Part shown: in pieces, positions 1 through 5,643 of the stretch
How positions within the stretch are numbered: position 1 is the stretch's first letter
Layout of the letters: every line of letters begins with the position of its first letter
NCBI GenBank assembly: GCA_934546725.1
Contig: CAKTED010000097.1
Coordinates: 1-6,236 of the forward strand
Direction of reading: 5' to 3'
Source: an uncultured Oscillospiraceae bacterium
GTDB lineage: Bacteria; Bacillota; Clostridia; Oscillospirales; Oscillospiraceae
Length of the DNA stretch: 6,236 bases
Made by a program: the position numbers and the translations under genes
Notes under the pieces: model-generated
What the model was told of the DNA's origin: nothing
Databases searched by the model: none
What the model saw: only the letters and a program-made list of their open reading frames with translations

Positions 1-477
1 CTCAAGAGCATATCGCTTCCCATCATCCTTGTCGCCGTCATTGAGTTCGCAATATTCATAAATCTCGGCCTGCCGCATTACCTCGGCTCGTCGCTGGCAT
101 TCATCGCACCCATCTGCATAAGCACCATCCAGCTTGGCGCAACGGTGGACTACGCCATACTCATGACAACGAAATACCGCGACGCGCGAAGCTCCGGACT
201 TGAAAAGCATCCGGCCGTCACCGCCGCGCTCACATCCTCAATGCCCTCCATAATCGTCAGCGCGCTCGGCTTCTTCGCCGCCACCTTCGGCGTCGGCCTC
301 TATTCCGACATCGATATCATCAGCTCCATGTGCAACCTCATGGCGCGCGGCGCTATCATAAGCATGCTCAGCGTTATCCTCATTCTCCCGGCAATGTTCA
401 TGCTTTTCGACAGGGTGATAATCAAAACAAGCTTCGGCTTCAAGGTCAAAAAGGAGGTCCCTTCTCATGAAGAATAA
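1..477 (+). CDS. MMPL/RND-superfamily transporter, C-terminal fragment (5' end outside window)
   Basis: The reading frame is open from base 1 and ends at TAA 475-477, giving the last 158 residues of a larger protein. The visible part has about four hydrophobic segments (roughly residues 6-26, 33-62, 79-101 and 113-136 of the fragment). Between the second and third is the motif G-A-T-V-D-Y-A-I-L-M-T-T-K-Y-R, typical of the C-terminal membrane half of MMPL-type RND permeases. A later A-R-G-A-I segment and the P-A-M-F-M-L-F-D end also fit this family. The tail is short, charged and cytoplasmic. Such proteins use the proton gradient to export lipids, peptides or drugs across the membrane; the substrate here cannot be read from the fragment. 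An ATG at position 145 is internal to the conserved motif and is not the start. The gene overlaps the next one by 11 bases, so the two are probably co-translated. Confidence 0.88.
   Translation, partial: LKSISLPIILVAVIEFAIFINLGLPHYLGSSLAFIAPICISTIQLGATVDYAILMTTKYRDARSSGLEKHPAVTAALTSSMPSIIVSALGFFAATFGVGLYSDIDIISSMCNLMARGAIISMLSVILILPAMFMLFDRVIIKTSFGFKVKKEVPSHEE
451..457 (+). promoter_or_regulatory. Strong ribosome binding site for the LxxG-repeat protein, inside the transporter gene
   Basis: AAGGAGG lies 9 bases before the ATG at 467 and sits within the coding sequence of the upstream transporter. It fixes the start of the next gene and supports translational coupling of the overlapping pair. 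Confidence 0.8.
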
Positions 478-2446
478 AAAATTCTCAAGAATCATTTCCT
501 GTGTGCTCATAACCGCGCTGCTCGCCTGCTGCTTCGCTTCCTGCTCAAACGGCGGCAGCGACGACGCTGAAGCCACCCCGACGCCAAACGCGTCCTCCAC
601 GCCCGTTTCCGCCGCACCCGTTTCGCACAATCCGGACGCCGTAAACAGCAAATCCGAGACCGTATACGTCATCACCGACGCCAGCGGCGCCGTAAAAAAG
701 CTCATCGTGAGCGACTGGCTCAAAAATGCCAACGGCAGCGCCTCTCTCGCGGATGTCAGCAATCTTACGGACATCGAAAACGTCAAGGGCCGCGAAACGT
801 TCACCTCCGACGGCGGCGCGCTCGTCTGGGATGCCGAAGGCAGCGACATATACTACCAGGGCAGCAGCGACGCCGAGCTCCCCGTTCAGGTCACCGTGAG
901 CTACACGCTCGACGGCGAGGAGATATCCGCCTCCGAGCTGGAGGGCAAAAGCGGCCACGTTACCATTCGTCTTGACTACACGAACACTACCTCCGTTCCC
1001 GCCGACATTGACGGAAAGACGGAAAATGTCTGCGTTCCCTTCGTAATGCTCAGCGGCATGCTGCTCGATAACGAAAGCTTCCGCAATATTGAGGTATCCA
1101 ACGGCCGCCTTGTAAACGACGGCGACCACTCCGTCGCCATCGGCCTGGCTCTGCCCGGGCTTCAGGATACTCTCGGTCTTGAGGACACCGAGCTTCCGGA
1201 CCATGTTGAATTCAGCGCCGATGTAAGCTCCTTCGAGCTTCCCGACATCATGACCGTCGCCACAAGCGAAGTGTTCGCGGTAGTCGATACAGCTGAGCTT
1301 GAGGGCACGGACGATCTCTCCGATTCGCTCTCTCAGCTTTCCACCGCCATGGACGCTCTGCTCGACGGCTCCTCTCAGCTGTACGACGGTCTCTCCACCC
1401 TGCTTGAAAAGTCTGGAGAGCTTGTTTCCGGCATAGACGCTCTTGCCGCCGGTTCCGCCGCTCTTGCCGACGGAGCGGGCAGTCTTGAAAGCGGCGCGGC
1501 ACAGCTCCAGAAGGGGCTTGCCTCCCTCTCCTCCGGTCTTGGCGAGCTTTCCGCGAATAATGCAAGCCTCACCGCCGGTGCAAAGGCCGTCTTTGAAACC
1601 CTGCTCGACACCGTCGAGGCTCAGGTAAAGTCCGCCGGACTTGACATTCCCGAGCTCACGATCGATAATTACGCCACGGTACTCGGCTCTCTCGCCCAGT
1701 CCGTAAGCCCCGAAAATGTTCAGGCCACCGCCGAAGCGGCCGCGCGCAAAACCGTCACGGAAAAAGTCACCACCGCCGTTCGTGAAAGCGTGCTTGACGC
1801 CGTTCTCGGTGCAAAGGGCCTTACGCGCGACGCGTATGCCGCGCTCGACGCCGAAACTAAGGCCGCAATTGACGCCGCGGTTGACGCCCAGCTTGCTTCC
1901 GACAGCGTCAAGGCGCAGATAAGCGCCCTCGTTGACCAGAACATGGCCTCCTCCGAGGTTCAGGCGCAGATAAAGGCCGCCGTCGAGGCCGCTTCCTCCG
2001 GCGCGGGCAGTCTCGGCACGGCAAAGGCCCAGCTTGACAGCTACAATACCTTCTATCAGGGACTGCTCACCTATACCTCCGGCGTAGCCTCCGCCTCCTC
2101 CGGCTCCCAGCAGCTGCTTTCCGGCAGCGCGCAGCTTGCTCAGGGCGCAAAGGCCGTAAACAGTGGCGCGGGTGAGCTGAAGGCGGGTCTCGGTACGCTC
2201 CAGGATGGCGCGGGCACGCTCATTGAGGGCGTTACGCAGCTGCGCGACGGCTCCATGACGCTTTCCGACGGTCTCCAGCGCTTCTATGACGAGGGCATCT
2301 CGAAGATCCTCGAGCTTGCCGACGGCGATACTCTCGCCCGTCTCAAGGCCGTTATCGACGCCGCCGCGGATTACAACAGCTTCTCCGGCGTTTCCTCCGA
2401 TATGACCGGCAGCGTAAGCTTCATCTTCAAAACCTCCGCAGACTGA
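467..2446 (+). CDS. Secreted lipoprotein-like protein with x-x-x-Leu-x-x-Gly heptad repeats, partner of the MMPL transporter
   Basis: This 659-residue protein begins with a signal peptide: basic residues 2-8, a hydrophobic core at 9-20, then cysteines at 21, 22 and 26. C21 (L-L-A-C) fits the strict lipobox; C26 (F-A-S-C) before a Ser/Gly/Asp tether is also plausible. A Pro/Thr/Ser-rich linker (31-60) leads to a probably beta-rich domain at about 62-275, containing I-V-S-D-W-L-K and D-I-Y-Y-Q-G. Two blocks of L-x-x-G heptads follow (about 298-371 and 550-602), of the type catalogued as TIGR03057 and found in YhgE/Pip-like proteins. They are separated by an Ala-rich helical insert (372-545). 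No C-terminal membrane helix is seen, so the protein should be extracytoplasmic and membrane-tethered at its N-terminus. Related clostridial proteins, from memory, sit beside MMPL genes and end in the same way, so it appears full length. Its role as an accessory or stalk of the transporter is inference. Confidence 0.85.
   Translation: MKNKKFSRIISCVLITALLACCFASCSNGGSDDAEATPTPNASSTPVSAAPVSHNPDAVNSKSETVYVITDASGAVKKLIVSDWLKNANGSASLADVSNLTDIENVKGRETFTSDGGALVWDAEGSDIYYQGSSDAELPVQVTVSYTLDGEEISASELEGKSGHVTIRLDYTNTTSVPADIDGKTENVCVPFVMLSGMLLDNESFRNIEVSNGRLVNDGDHSVAIGLALPGLQDTLGLEDTELPDHVEFSADVSSFELPDIMTVATSEVFAVVDTAELEGTDDLSDSLSQLSTAMDALLDGSSQLYDGLSTLLEKSGELVSGIDALAAGSAALADGAGSLESGAAQLQKGLASLSSGLGELSANNASLTAGAKAVFETLLDTVEAQVKSAGLDIPELTIDNYATVLGSLAQSVSPENVQATAEAAARKTVTEKVTTAVRESVLDAVLGAKGLTRDAYAALDAETKAAIDAAVDAQLASDSVKAQISALVDQNMASSEVQAQIKAAVEAASSGAGSLGTAKAQLDSYNTFYQGLLTYTSGVASASSGSQQLLSGSAQLAQGAKAVNSGAGELKAGLGTLQDGAGTLIEGVTQLRDGSMTLSDGLQRFYDEGISKILELADGDTLARLKAVIDAAADYNSFSGVSSDMTGSVSFIFKTSAD
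1358..1579 (+). repeat. First block of Leu-x-x-Gly heptad repeats (protein repeat)
   Basis: Residues about 298-371 of the lipoprotein-like protein repeat Leu and Gly at seven-residue spacing, for example Q-L-Y-D-G, A-L-A-D-G-A, S-L-E-S-G-A and Q-L-Q-K-G-L. The repeat is clear at protein level but diverged at DNA level. It probably forms an extended helical rod. Confidence 0.8.
2114..2272 (+). repeat. Second block of Leu-x-x-Gly heptad repeats (protein repeat)
   Basis: Residues about 550-602 show the same seven-residue Leu/Gly period (L-L-S-G-S, Q-L-A-Q-G-A, T-L-Q-D-G-A, Q-L-R-D-G-S, T-L-S-D-G-L). With the first block it flanks an Ala-rich helical insert, so the two could pack as arms of one antiparallel rod. 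That packing is inferred, not seen. Confidence 0.8.
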
Positions 2447-2465
2447 CCCGTATCTCTCTCCCACC

Positions 2466-2504
2466 AAAGCTCCGGCATGAAAGCTTTCATGCCGGAGCTT
2501 TTTT
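2466..2504 (+). terminator. Rho-independent terminator of the transporter/lipoprotein unit
   Basis: A perfect 36-base palindrome (2466-2501) is centred on AAGCTT and overlaps a run of six T (2499-2504). It lies 20 bases after the TGA at 2444-2446. In RNA it would form a long GC-rich stem with a small loop. The other strand has only three T after the stem, so it should work in the + direction only. Confidence 0.93.
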
Positions 2505-2508
2505 ATGC

Positions 2509-2537
2509 TTGACAAATACCCCGGAGGGGTATATTAT
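2509..2537 (+). promoter_or_regulatory. Sigma-A-type promoter of the csoR-copA operon
   Basis: TTGACA (2509-2514) and TATTAT (2532-2537) are separated by the ideal 17 bp. Transcription should start near 2544. The -35 box begins only four bases after the upstream terminator's T run. The spacer is filled by a CsoR-type inverted repeat, so a bound repressor would block RNA polymerase. Confidence 0.88.
2516..2532. promoter_or_regulatory. CsoR operator 1, in the promoter spacer
   Basis: ATACCCC-GGA-GGGGTAT is a perfect 7-3-7 inverted repeat lying between the -35 and -10 boxes. It matches the G/C-tract pseudopalindrome with AT-rich ends known for CsoR-family copper repressors, and resembles the Bacillus subtilis copZA operator. 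It sits directly upstream of a csoR gene, which implies autoregulation. Confidence 0.87.
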
Positions 2538-2550
2538 GTTTTTGGACTTA

Positions 2551-2571
2551 AAATACCCCCAAGGGGTATTT
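2551..2571. promoter_or_regulatory. CsoR operator 2, in the 5' untranslated leader
   Basis: AAATACCCC-CAA-GGGGTATTT is a perfect 9-3-9 inverted repeat whose core repeats operator 1. It lies about 7-27 bases after the predicted transcription start and 37 bp centre-to-centre from operator 1. As RNA it could also fold into a small hairpin just ahead of the csoR ribosome binding site, but the shared core with operator 1 makes a DNA operator the better reading. Confidence 0.78.
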
Positions 2572-2577
2572 ATGATT

Positions 2578-2581
2578 GGAG
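2578..2581 (+). promoter_or_regulatory. Ribosome binding site that fixes the csoR start
   Basis: GGAG lies 8 bases before the ATG at 2590. It selects this ATG over an in-frame TTG at 2509, which is part of the -35 box and upstream of the predicted transcript. Confidence 0.75.
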
Positions 2582-2589
2582 TGACAAAA

Positions 2590-2934
2590 ATGGAGCATAA
2601 TAATCCGGTTCGGGAAGATGAGGCCTCATGCATGGCGGCATGTCCCGCCTGCTGCCATCATAAGCACACCCCACGGGACGAAAAGCGCCTGCGCCAGCTG
2701 CAAAACCGCCTGAGCCGCATGATCGGCCAGCTCAACGGCATCAAAAACATGCTTGATGATAACCGCTACTGCGGCGATATTCTCACGCAGGTCGCCGCCG
2801 TGGAAAGCGCGCTGCAAAGCTTTGGCTACACCGTGCTTCAGGAGCATATGGAGACCTGCGTCGTTGAGGAAATAAAAAACGGCAACCCGCAGATAGTCGG
2901 CGAGGCCGTGGAGCTTATAAAAAAGCTGAAATAG
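2590..2934 (+). CDS. csoR: CsoR-family copper-sensing transcriptional repressor
   Basis: This 114-residue protein is an all-helical metal-sensing repressor of the CsoR/RcnR (DUF156) family. The family fold starts at about residue 30 (R-D-E-K-R-L) and continues through N-R-L-S-R-M-I-G-Q-L-N-G-I. The copper ligands of CsoR are all present: C61 (in R-Y-C-G-D-I-L), H86 and C90 (in E-H-M-E-T-C). Their spacing is identical to C36/H61/C65 of Mycobacterium tuberculosis CsoR. The final ligand being Cys argues against a nickel/cobalt RcnR type, and the His argues against a persulfide-sensing CstR type. Apo-CsoR should bind the two inverted repeats upstream and release them when Cu(I) binds. An N-terminal extension rich in Cys and His (C14, C18, C21, C22, H23, H24, H26) is unusual and may bind extra metal. 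copA follows 33 bases later in the same operon. Confidence 0.94.
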   Translation: MEHNNPVREDEASCMAACPACCHHKHTPRDEKRLRQLQNRLSRMIGQLNGIKNMLDDNRYCGDILTQVAAVESALQSFGYTVLQEHMETCVVEEIKNGNPQIVGEAVELIKKLK

Positions 2935-2950
2935 AATAATTTTTTCTCCG

Positions 2951-2958
2951 AAGGAGGT
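2951..2958 (+). promoter_or_regulatory. Ribosome binding site of copA
   Basis: AAGGAGGT lies 9 bases before the ATG at 2968, in the 33-base csoR-copA gap. It is a near-perfect anti-16S match, implying strong translation. No terminator or separate promoter is evident in the gap. Confidence 0.85.
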
Positions 2959-2967
2959 TATATTATA

Positions 2968-5541
2968 ATGAGCTTTGAAAAATTCAGCGTAAGCGGCATG
3001 ACCTGCGCGGCGTGCAGCGCGCACGTTGAAAAGGCCGTTTCCGCCGTCGAGGGCGTGAGCGACGTTTCCGTGAGCCTTCTCACAAATTCCATGACGGTAA
3101 GCTTTGATCCCCCCGCCACCGCCCAGGGCATATGCGACGCCGTCGCCGCCGCGGGCTACGGGGCCGCGCCGGAATCCGGCGGCGAAAGGCCCGCGTCCTC
3201 CGAGCGCGAGGCGCTGGAGGATCACGAGACGCCAAGGCTTAAAAAGCGGCTCATAGCCTCGCTCGCGCTGCTCATTCCGCTGATGTACATTTCCATGGGC
3301 CACATGATGTGGGGCTGGCCGCTTCCGGGCTTCATGGCGGACAGCCCGCTGGTTCTGGCGCTTTATCAGCTGCTGCTCACCGCCGCCGTAATGGTGATAA
3401 ACCAGCGCTTTTTCGTCAGCGGCTTCAAAAGTCTTCTTCACCGCGCGCCGAATATGGACACGCTCGTTGCCCTCGGCAGCGGCGCGGCCTTCGTTTACAG
3501 CACGGCGGTATTCTTCGAGATGTGCTTCGCCGCCGATTCCGGCGCGGGCATGACGCACCATTACCTGCACGAGTTTTACTTTGAATCCGCCATGATCCTC
3601 ACGCTCATCACCGTCGGCAAAATGCTTGAGGCCCGCAGCAGGGGCAAAACCACGAACGCCATAAAGAGCCTGATGGACCTTGCGCCGAAAACGGCCCATG
3701 TTCTGCGCGGCGGCGAGGAGGTAACGATCCCCGCCGAGCAGGTTATGGCGGGCGACATATTCATCGTCCGCCCCGGCGAGAGCATCCCCGTGGACGGCGT
3801 TGTAACAGAGGGTGAAAGCGCCGTGAACGAAGCCGCGCTCACCGGTGAGAGCCTGCCGGTGGATAAGGCCCCCGGCAGCAGCGTGAGCGCCGCGACGCTC
3901 AATCAGAACGGCTTCCTCACCTGCCGGGCGACCCGCGTCGGCCAGGACACGACGCTCAGTCAGATAATCGAAATGGTCGAAAACGCCTCCGCCACAAAGG
4001 CGCCGATCGCAAAAATAGCTGACAAAGTCTCCGGCGTATTCGTCCCAACGGTCATCGGTATCGCGCTCGTGTCGCTCGTCGTATGGCTCATTGCCGGGCG
4101 CGGCTTCGGCTTCGCGCTGGCGCGCGCCATCAGCGTGCTCGTGATAAGCTGCCCCTGCGCTCTCGGCCTGGCAACACCCGTTGCGATAATGGTCGGCAGC
4201 GGCATGGGCGCGAAAAACGGCGTTCTCTTCAAGACCGCCGCCGCGCTTGAGGCCACGGGCAAGACCGGCATCGTCGTGCTCGATAAGACCGGCACAGTTA
4301 CCGAGGGCAGGCCGAAGGTTACGGATATCTGCCCCGAGGACGGAATTTCGCCCGCCTCGCTGCTGCTCGCCGCCGCCGCGCTCGAGGCCAGGAGCGAGCA
4401 TCCGCTTGCCCGCGCCATTATTGAAAAGGCCGAGGCCGACGGGCTTGAATATTCTCCCGCGGGCGACTTTTCCGCAATGCCCGGGCACGGCGTTCGCGGC
4501 AGTCTTGGCGGAAGGACCGCCATCGGCGGCAACGCCGCGCTGATGGCAGAGCTCGGCACTCTGACGGACGCGGCAAAATCGCGCGGCGATGAGCTTGCCG
4601 AAGAGGGCAAAACTCCGCTGTATTTCGCGCTTGACGGGCGTCTTCTCGGCATTATCGCCGTGGCCGATACCGTCAAGCCGGACAGCGCCCGCGCCATAGA
4701 GCAGCTGCACGGCATGGGCATCCGCACCGTAATGCTCACCGGCGATAACCGCCGCACTGCCTCCTCCATTGCCGCTCAGGTCGGCGTCAGCTCCGTCATA
4801 TCCGACGTTCTGCCCGGAGATAAGGAGGCCGTGGTACGCAGGCTTTCGGAATTCGGCCGCGTGGCCATGGTCGGCGACGGCATAAACGACGCGCCCGCCC
4901 TTACCCGCGCGGACGTGGGCATAGCCATAGGAGCAGGCGCGGACGTTGCGCTCGACGCGGCGGACGTCGTGCTCATGAAGTCCTCTCTGCTCGACGTACC
5001 GGCCGCCATCCGCCTTTCGCGGCAGGTGCTGAAAAACATTCACGAAAACCTCTTCTGGGCATTTTTCTACAACTGCATCGGCATTCCGCTTGCCGCCGGA
5101 GCGCTCATTCCCCTTGGCCTGACGCTCAATCCCATGTTCGGTGCGGCTGCAATGAGTCTTTCAAGCTTCTGCGTCGTAACGAACGCGCTGCGGCTGAACC
5201 TTTTCAACATGACCTCGCCGAAACGCGACGTAAAGCGCACCGCTCCCGAGCTTCCCGACATTGCGGCGGAATTTTCAAAAAACGATCAAACGGCCACTGC
5301 GCCGAAAAAAATGGAGGAATCAGCAATGAAAAAAGTTATCACCATCGACGGAATGATGTGCAATCACTGCACGGCCCATGTTCAGAAGGCGCTCGAGGCG
5401 CTTGACGGCGTAACGAAGGCGGACGTTGATCTCGAGCCCAAAACCGCGACCGTTACCCTTGCCCACGACGTTGCGGACGACGTTCTCACCGCCGCCGTGA
5501 CGGAGGCGGGCTATACCCCCACCGGCATCCGCACCGAATAA
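2968..5541 (+). CDS. copA: CopA Cu(I)-exporting P1B-type ATPase with fused C-terminal CopZ-like domain
   Basis: This 857-residue membrane ATPase should pump Cu(I) out of the cytoplasm. An N-terminal HMA domain (about 3-66) has the metal-binding C13-A-A-C16. About eight membrane helices follow (near 95-112, 128-146, 163-184, 205-222, 356-378, 383-410, 692-715 and 722-742). The actuator loop has T-G-E at 292-294. The membrane metal site C395-P-C397, plus Y701-N702 and M729 with S733, marks the Cu(I) subgroup. Phosphorylation is at D439 in D-K-T-G-T; H478-P479, T-G-D-N (591-594) and G-D-G-I-N-D (636-641) complete the nucleotide-binding and hinge motifs. After a charged linker (about 749-786) comes a second HMA domain with C798-N-H-C801, making the protein longer than a CopA that carries only an N-terminal HMA domain. 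It is co-transcribed with csoR and should be induced by copper. No key residue is missing. Confidence 0.96.
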   Translation: MSFEKFSVSGMTCAACSAHVEKAVSAVEGVSDVSVSLLTNSMTVSFDPPATAQGICDAVAAAGYGAAPESGGERPASSEREALEDHETPRLKKRLIASLALLIPLMYISMGHMMWGWPLPGFMADSPLVLALYQLLLTAAVMVINQRFFVSGFKSLLHRAPNMDTLVALGSGAAFVYSTAVFFEMCFAADSGAGMTHHYLHEFYFESAMILTLITVGKMLEARSRGKTTNAIKSLMDLAPKTAHVLRGGEEVTIPAEQVMAGDIFIVRPGESIPVDGVVTEGESAVNEAALTGESLPVDKAPGSSVSAATLNQNGFLTCRATRVGQDTTLSQIIEMVENASATKAPIAKIADKVSGVFVPTVIGIALVSLVVWLIAGRGFGFALARAISVLVISCPCALGLATPVAIMVGSGMGAKNGVLFKTAAALEATGKTGIVVLDKTGTVTEGRPKVTDICPEDGISPASLLLAAAALEARSEHPLARAIIEKAEADGLEYSPAGDFSAMPGHGVRGSLGGRTAIGGNAALMAELGTLTDAAKSRGDELAEEGKTPLYFALDGRLLGIIAVADTVKPDSARAIEQLHGMGIRTVMLTGDNRRTASSIAAQVGVSSVISDVLPGDKEAVVRRLSEFGRVAMVGDGINDAPALTRADVGIAIGAGADVALDAADVVLMKSSLLDVPAAIRLSRQVLKNIHENLFWAFFYNCIGIPLAAGALIPLGLTLNPMFGAAAMSLSSFCVVTNALRLNLFNMTSPKRDVKRTAPELPDIAAEFSKNDQTATAPKKMEESAMKKVITIDGMMCNHCTAHVQKALEALDGVTKADVDLEPKTATVTLAHDVADDVLTAAVTEAGYTPTGIRTE
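5313..5317 (+). promoter_or_regulatory. Internal Shine-Dalgarno-like site within copA
   Basis: GGAGG occurs 8 bases before an in-frame ATG (5326) at the exact start of the C-terminal HMA domain. The same bases encode part of M-E-E-S in the linker. The position and spacing are those of a genuine initiation site, which suggests a relic or working start of a formerly separate copZ. Confidence 0.5.
5326..5541 (+). other. copZ: CopZ-like copper chaperone domain with possible independent translation
   Basis: The last 71 codons of copA encode a complete HMA domain that begins M-K-K-V-I-T-I-D-G-M-M-C-N-H-C, with the Cu(I)-binding Cys pair at its residues 12 and 15. It has the length and sequence style of a free-standing CopZ chaperone, which carries Cu(I) to CopA. 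It is in frame with copA and shares its stop, so it is certainly part of the long protein. The ATG preceded by GGAGG at 8 bases suggests it may also be made alone by internal initiation. The domain identity is secure; separate expression is only inferred, and the confidence given refers to separate expression. Confidence 0.42.
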
Positions 5542-5554
5542 TCCGAGAATTGCC

Positions 5555-5582
5555 TTGCAAAATTTCAAAACCATACTATAAT
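5555..5582 (+). promoter_or_regulatory. Possible promoter for the kinase gene
   Basis: TTGCAA (5555-5560) and a perfect TATAAT (5577-5582) are 16 bp apart, just after the copA stop. Transcription would start near 5589, inside the 5' arm of the hairpin described separately. The -10 box partly overlaps that hairpin, so the same bases may simply be the AT-rich foot of a terminator. Confidence 0.5.
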
Positions 5583-5623
5583 AATAGTCGCGTGTGCTTT
5601 TACCGGCTCACGCGACTATTATT
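5580..5623 (+). terminator. Hairpin after copA, likely operon terminator
   Basis: Perfect 15-bp arms (5580-5594 and 5609-5623) enclose a 14-base loop. The upper stem is GC-rich, the foot is A/T-rich, and the following bases GTTTGATT are only moderately T-rich. It lies 38 bases after the copA stop and before the next gene, so termination of the csoR-copA transcript is the simplest role. A leader structure of the kinase mRNA is less likely, because the predicted start site falls within the 5' arm. Confidence 0.62.
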
Positions 5624-5631
5624 GTTTGATT

Positions 5632-5635
5632 GGAG
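5632..5635 (+). promoter_or_regulatory. Ribosome binding site that fixes the kinase start
   Basis: GGAG lies 8 bases before the ATG at 5644. An in-frame TTG at 5626 lies upstream of this site and has no ribosome binding site of its own, so the ATG is preferred. Confidence 0.7.
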
Positions 5636-5643
5636 TTTCGCCA

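Noticed and set aside
545..2515. Long open frame on the minus strand opposite the LxxG-repeat protein
   Set aside because: It is a shadow of the real gene: Gly/Ala/Arg-rich composition, no recognisable domain, and it runs through the terminator and promoter. The plus frame has a ribosome binding site, a signal peptide and family motifs.
2551..2571. Riboswitch or attenuator reading of the leader hairpin
   Set aside because: The only structure is the 9-3-9 repeat whose core equals operator 1. There is no T run, no competing stem and no small leader peptide, so a DNA operator explains it better.
2509..2589. Upstream in-frame TTG start that would lengthen CsoR by 27 residues
   Set aside because: The TTG is the -35 box, lies upstream of the predicted transcription start, and the extension would be encoded by the operators. 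The ATG at 2590 has a well-placed GGAG.
3960..4769. Minus-strand open frame of 269 codons inside copA
   Set aside because: Its low-complexity Ser/Ala/Pro composition and lack of motifs are typical of an antisense shadow in GC-rich DNA.
2626..5043. 805-codon open frame on the minus strand opposite csoR and copA
   Set aside because: It lies entirely opposite two well-identified genes, is rich in Gly, Ala, Arg and His with no domain, and has no ribosome binding site. It reflects the codon bias of the other strand.
5626..5643. Upstream TTG start that would add six residues to the kinase
   Set aside because: The kinase GGAG site lies downstream of this TTG and 8 bases before the ATG at 5644, and the added residues are not part of the family fold.
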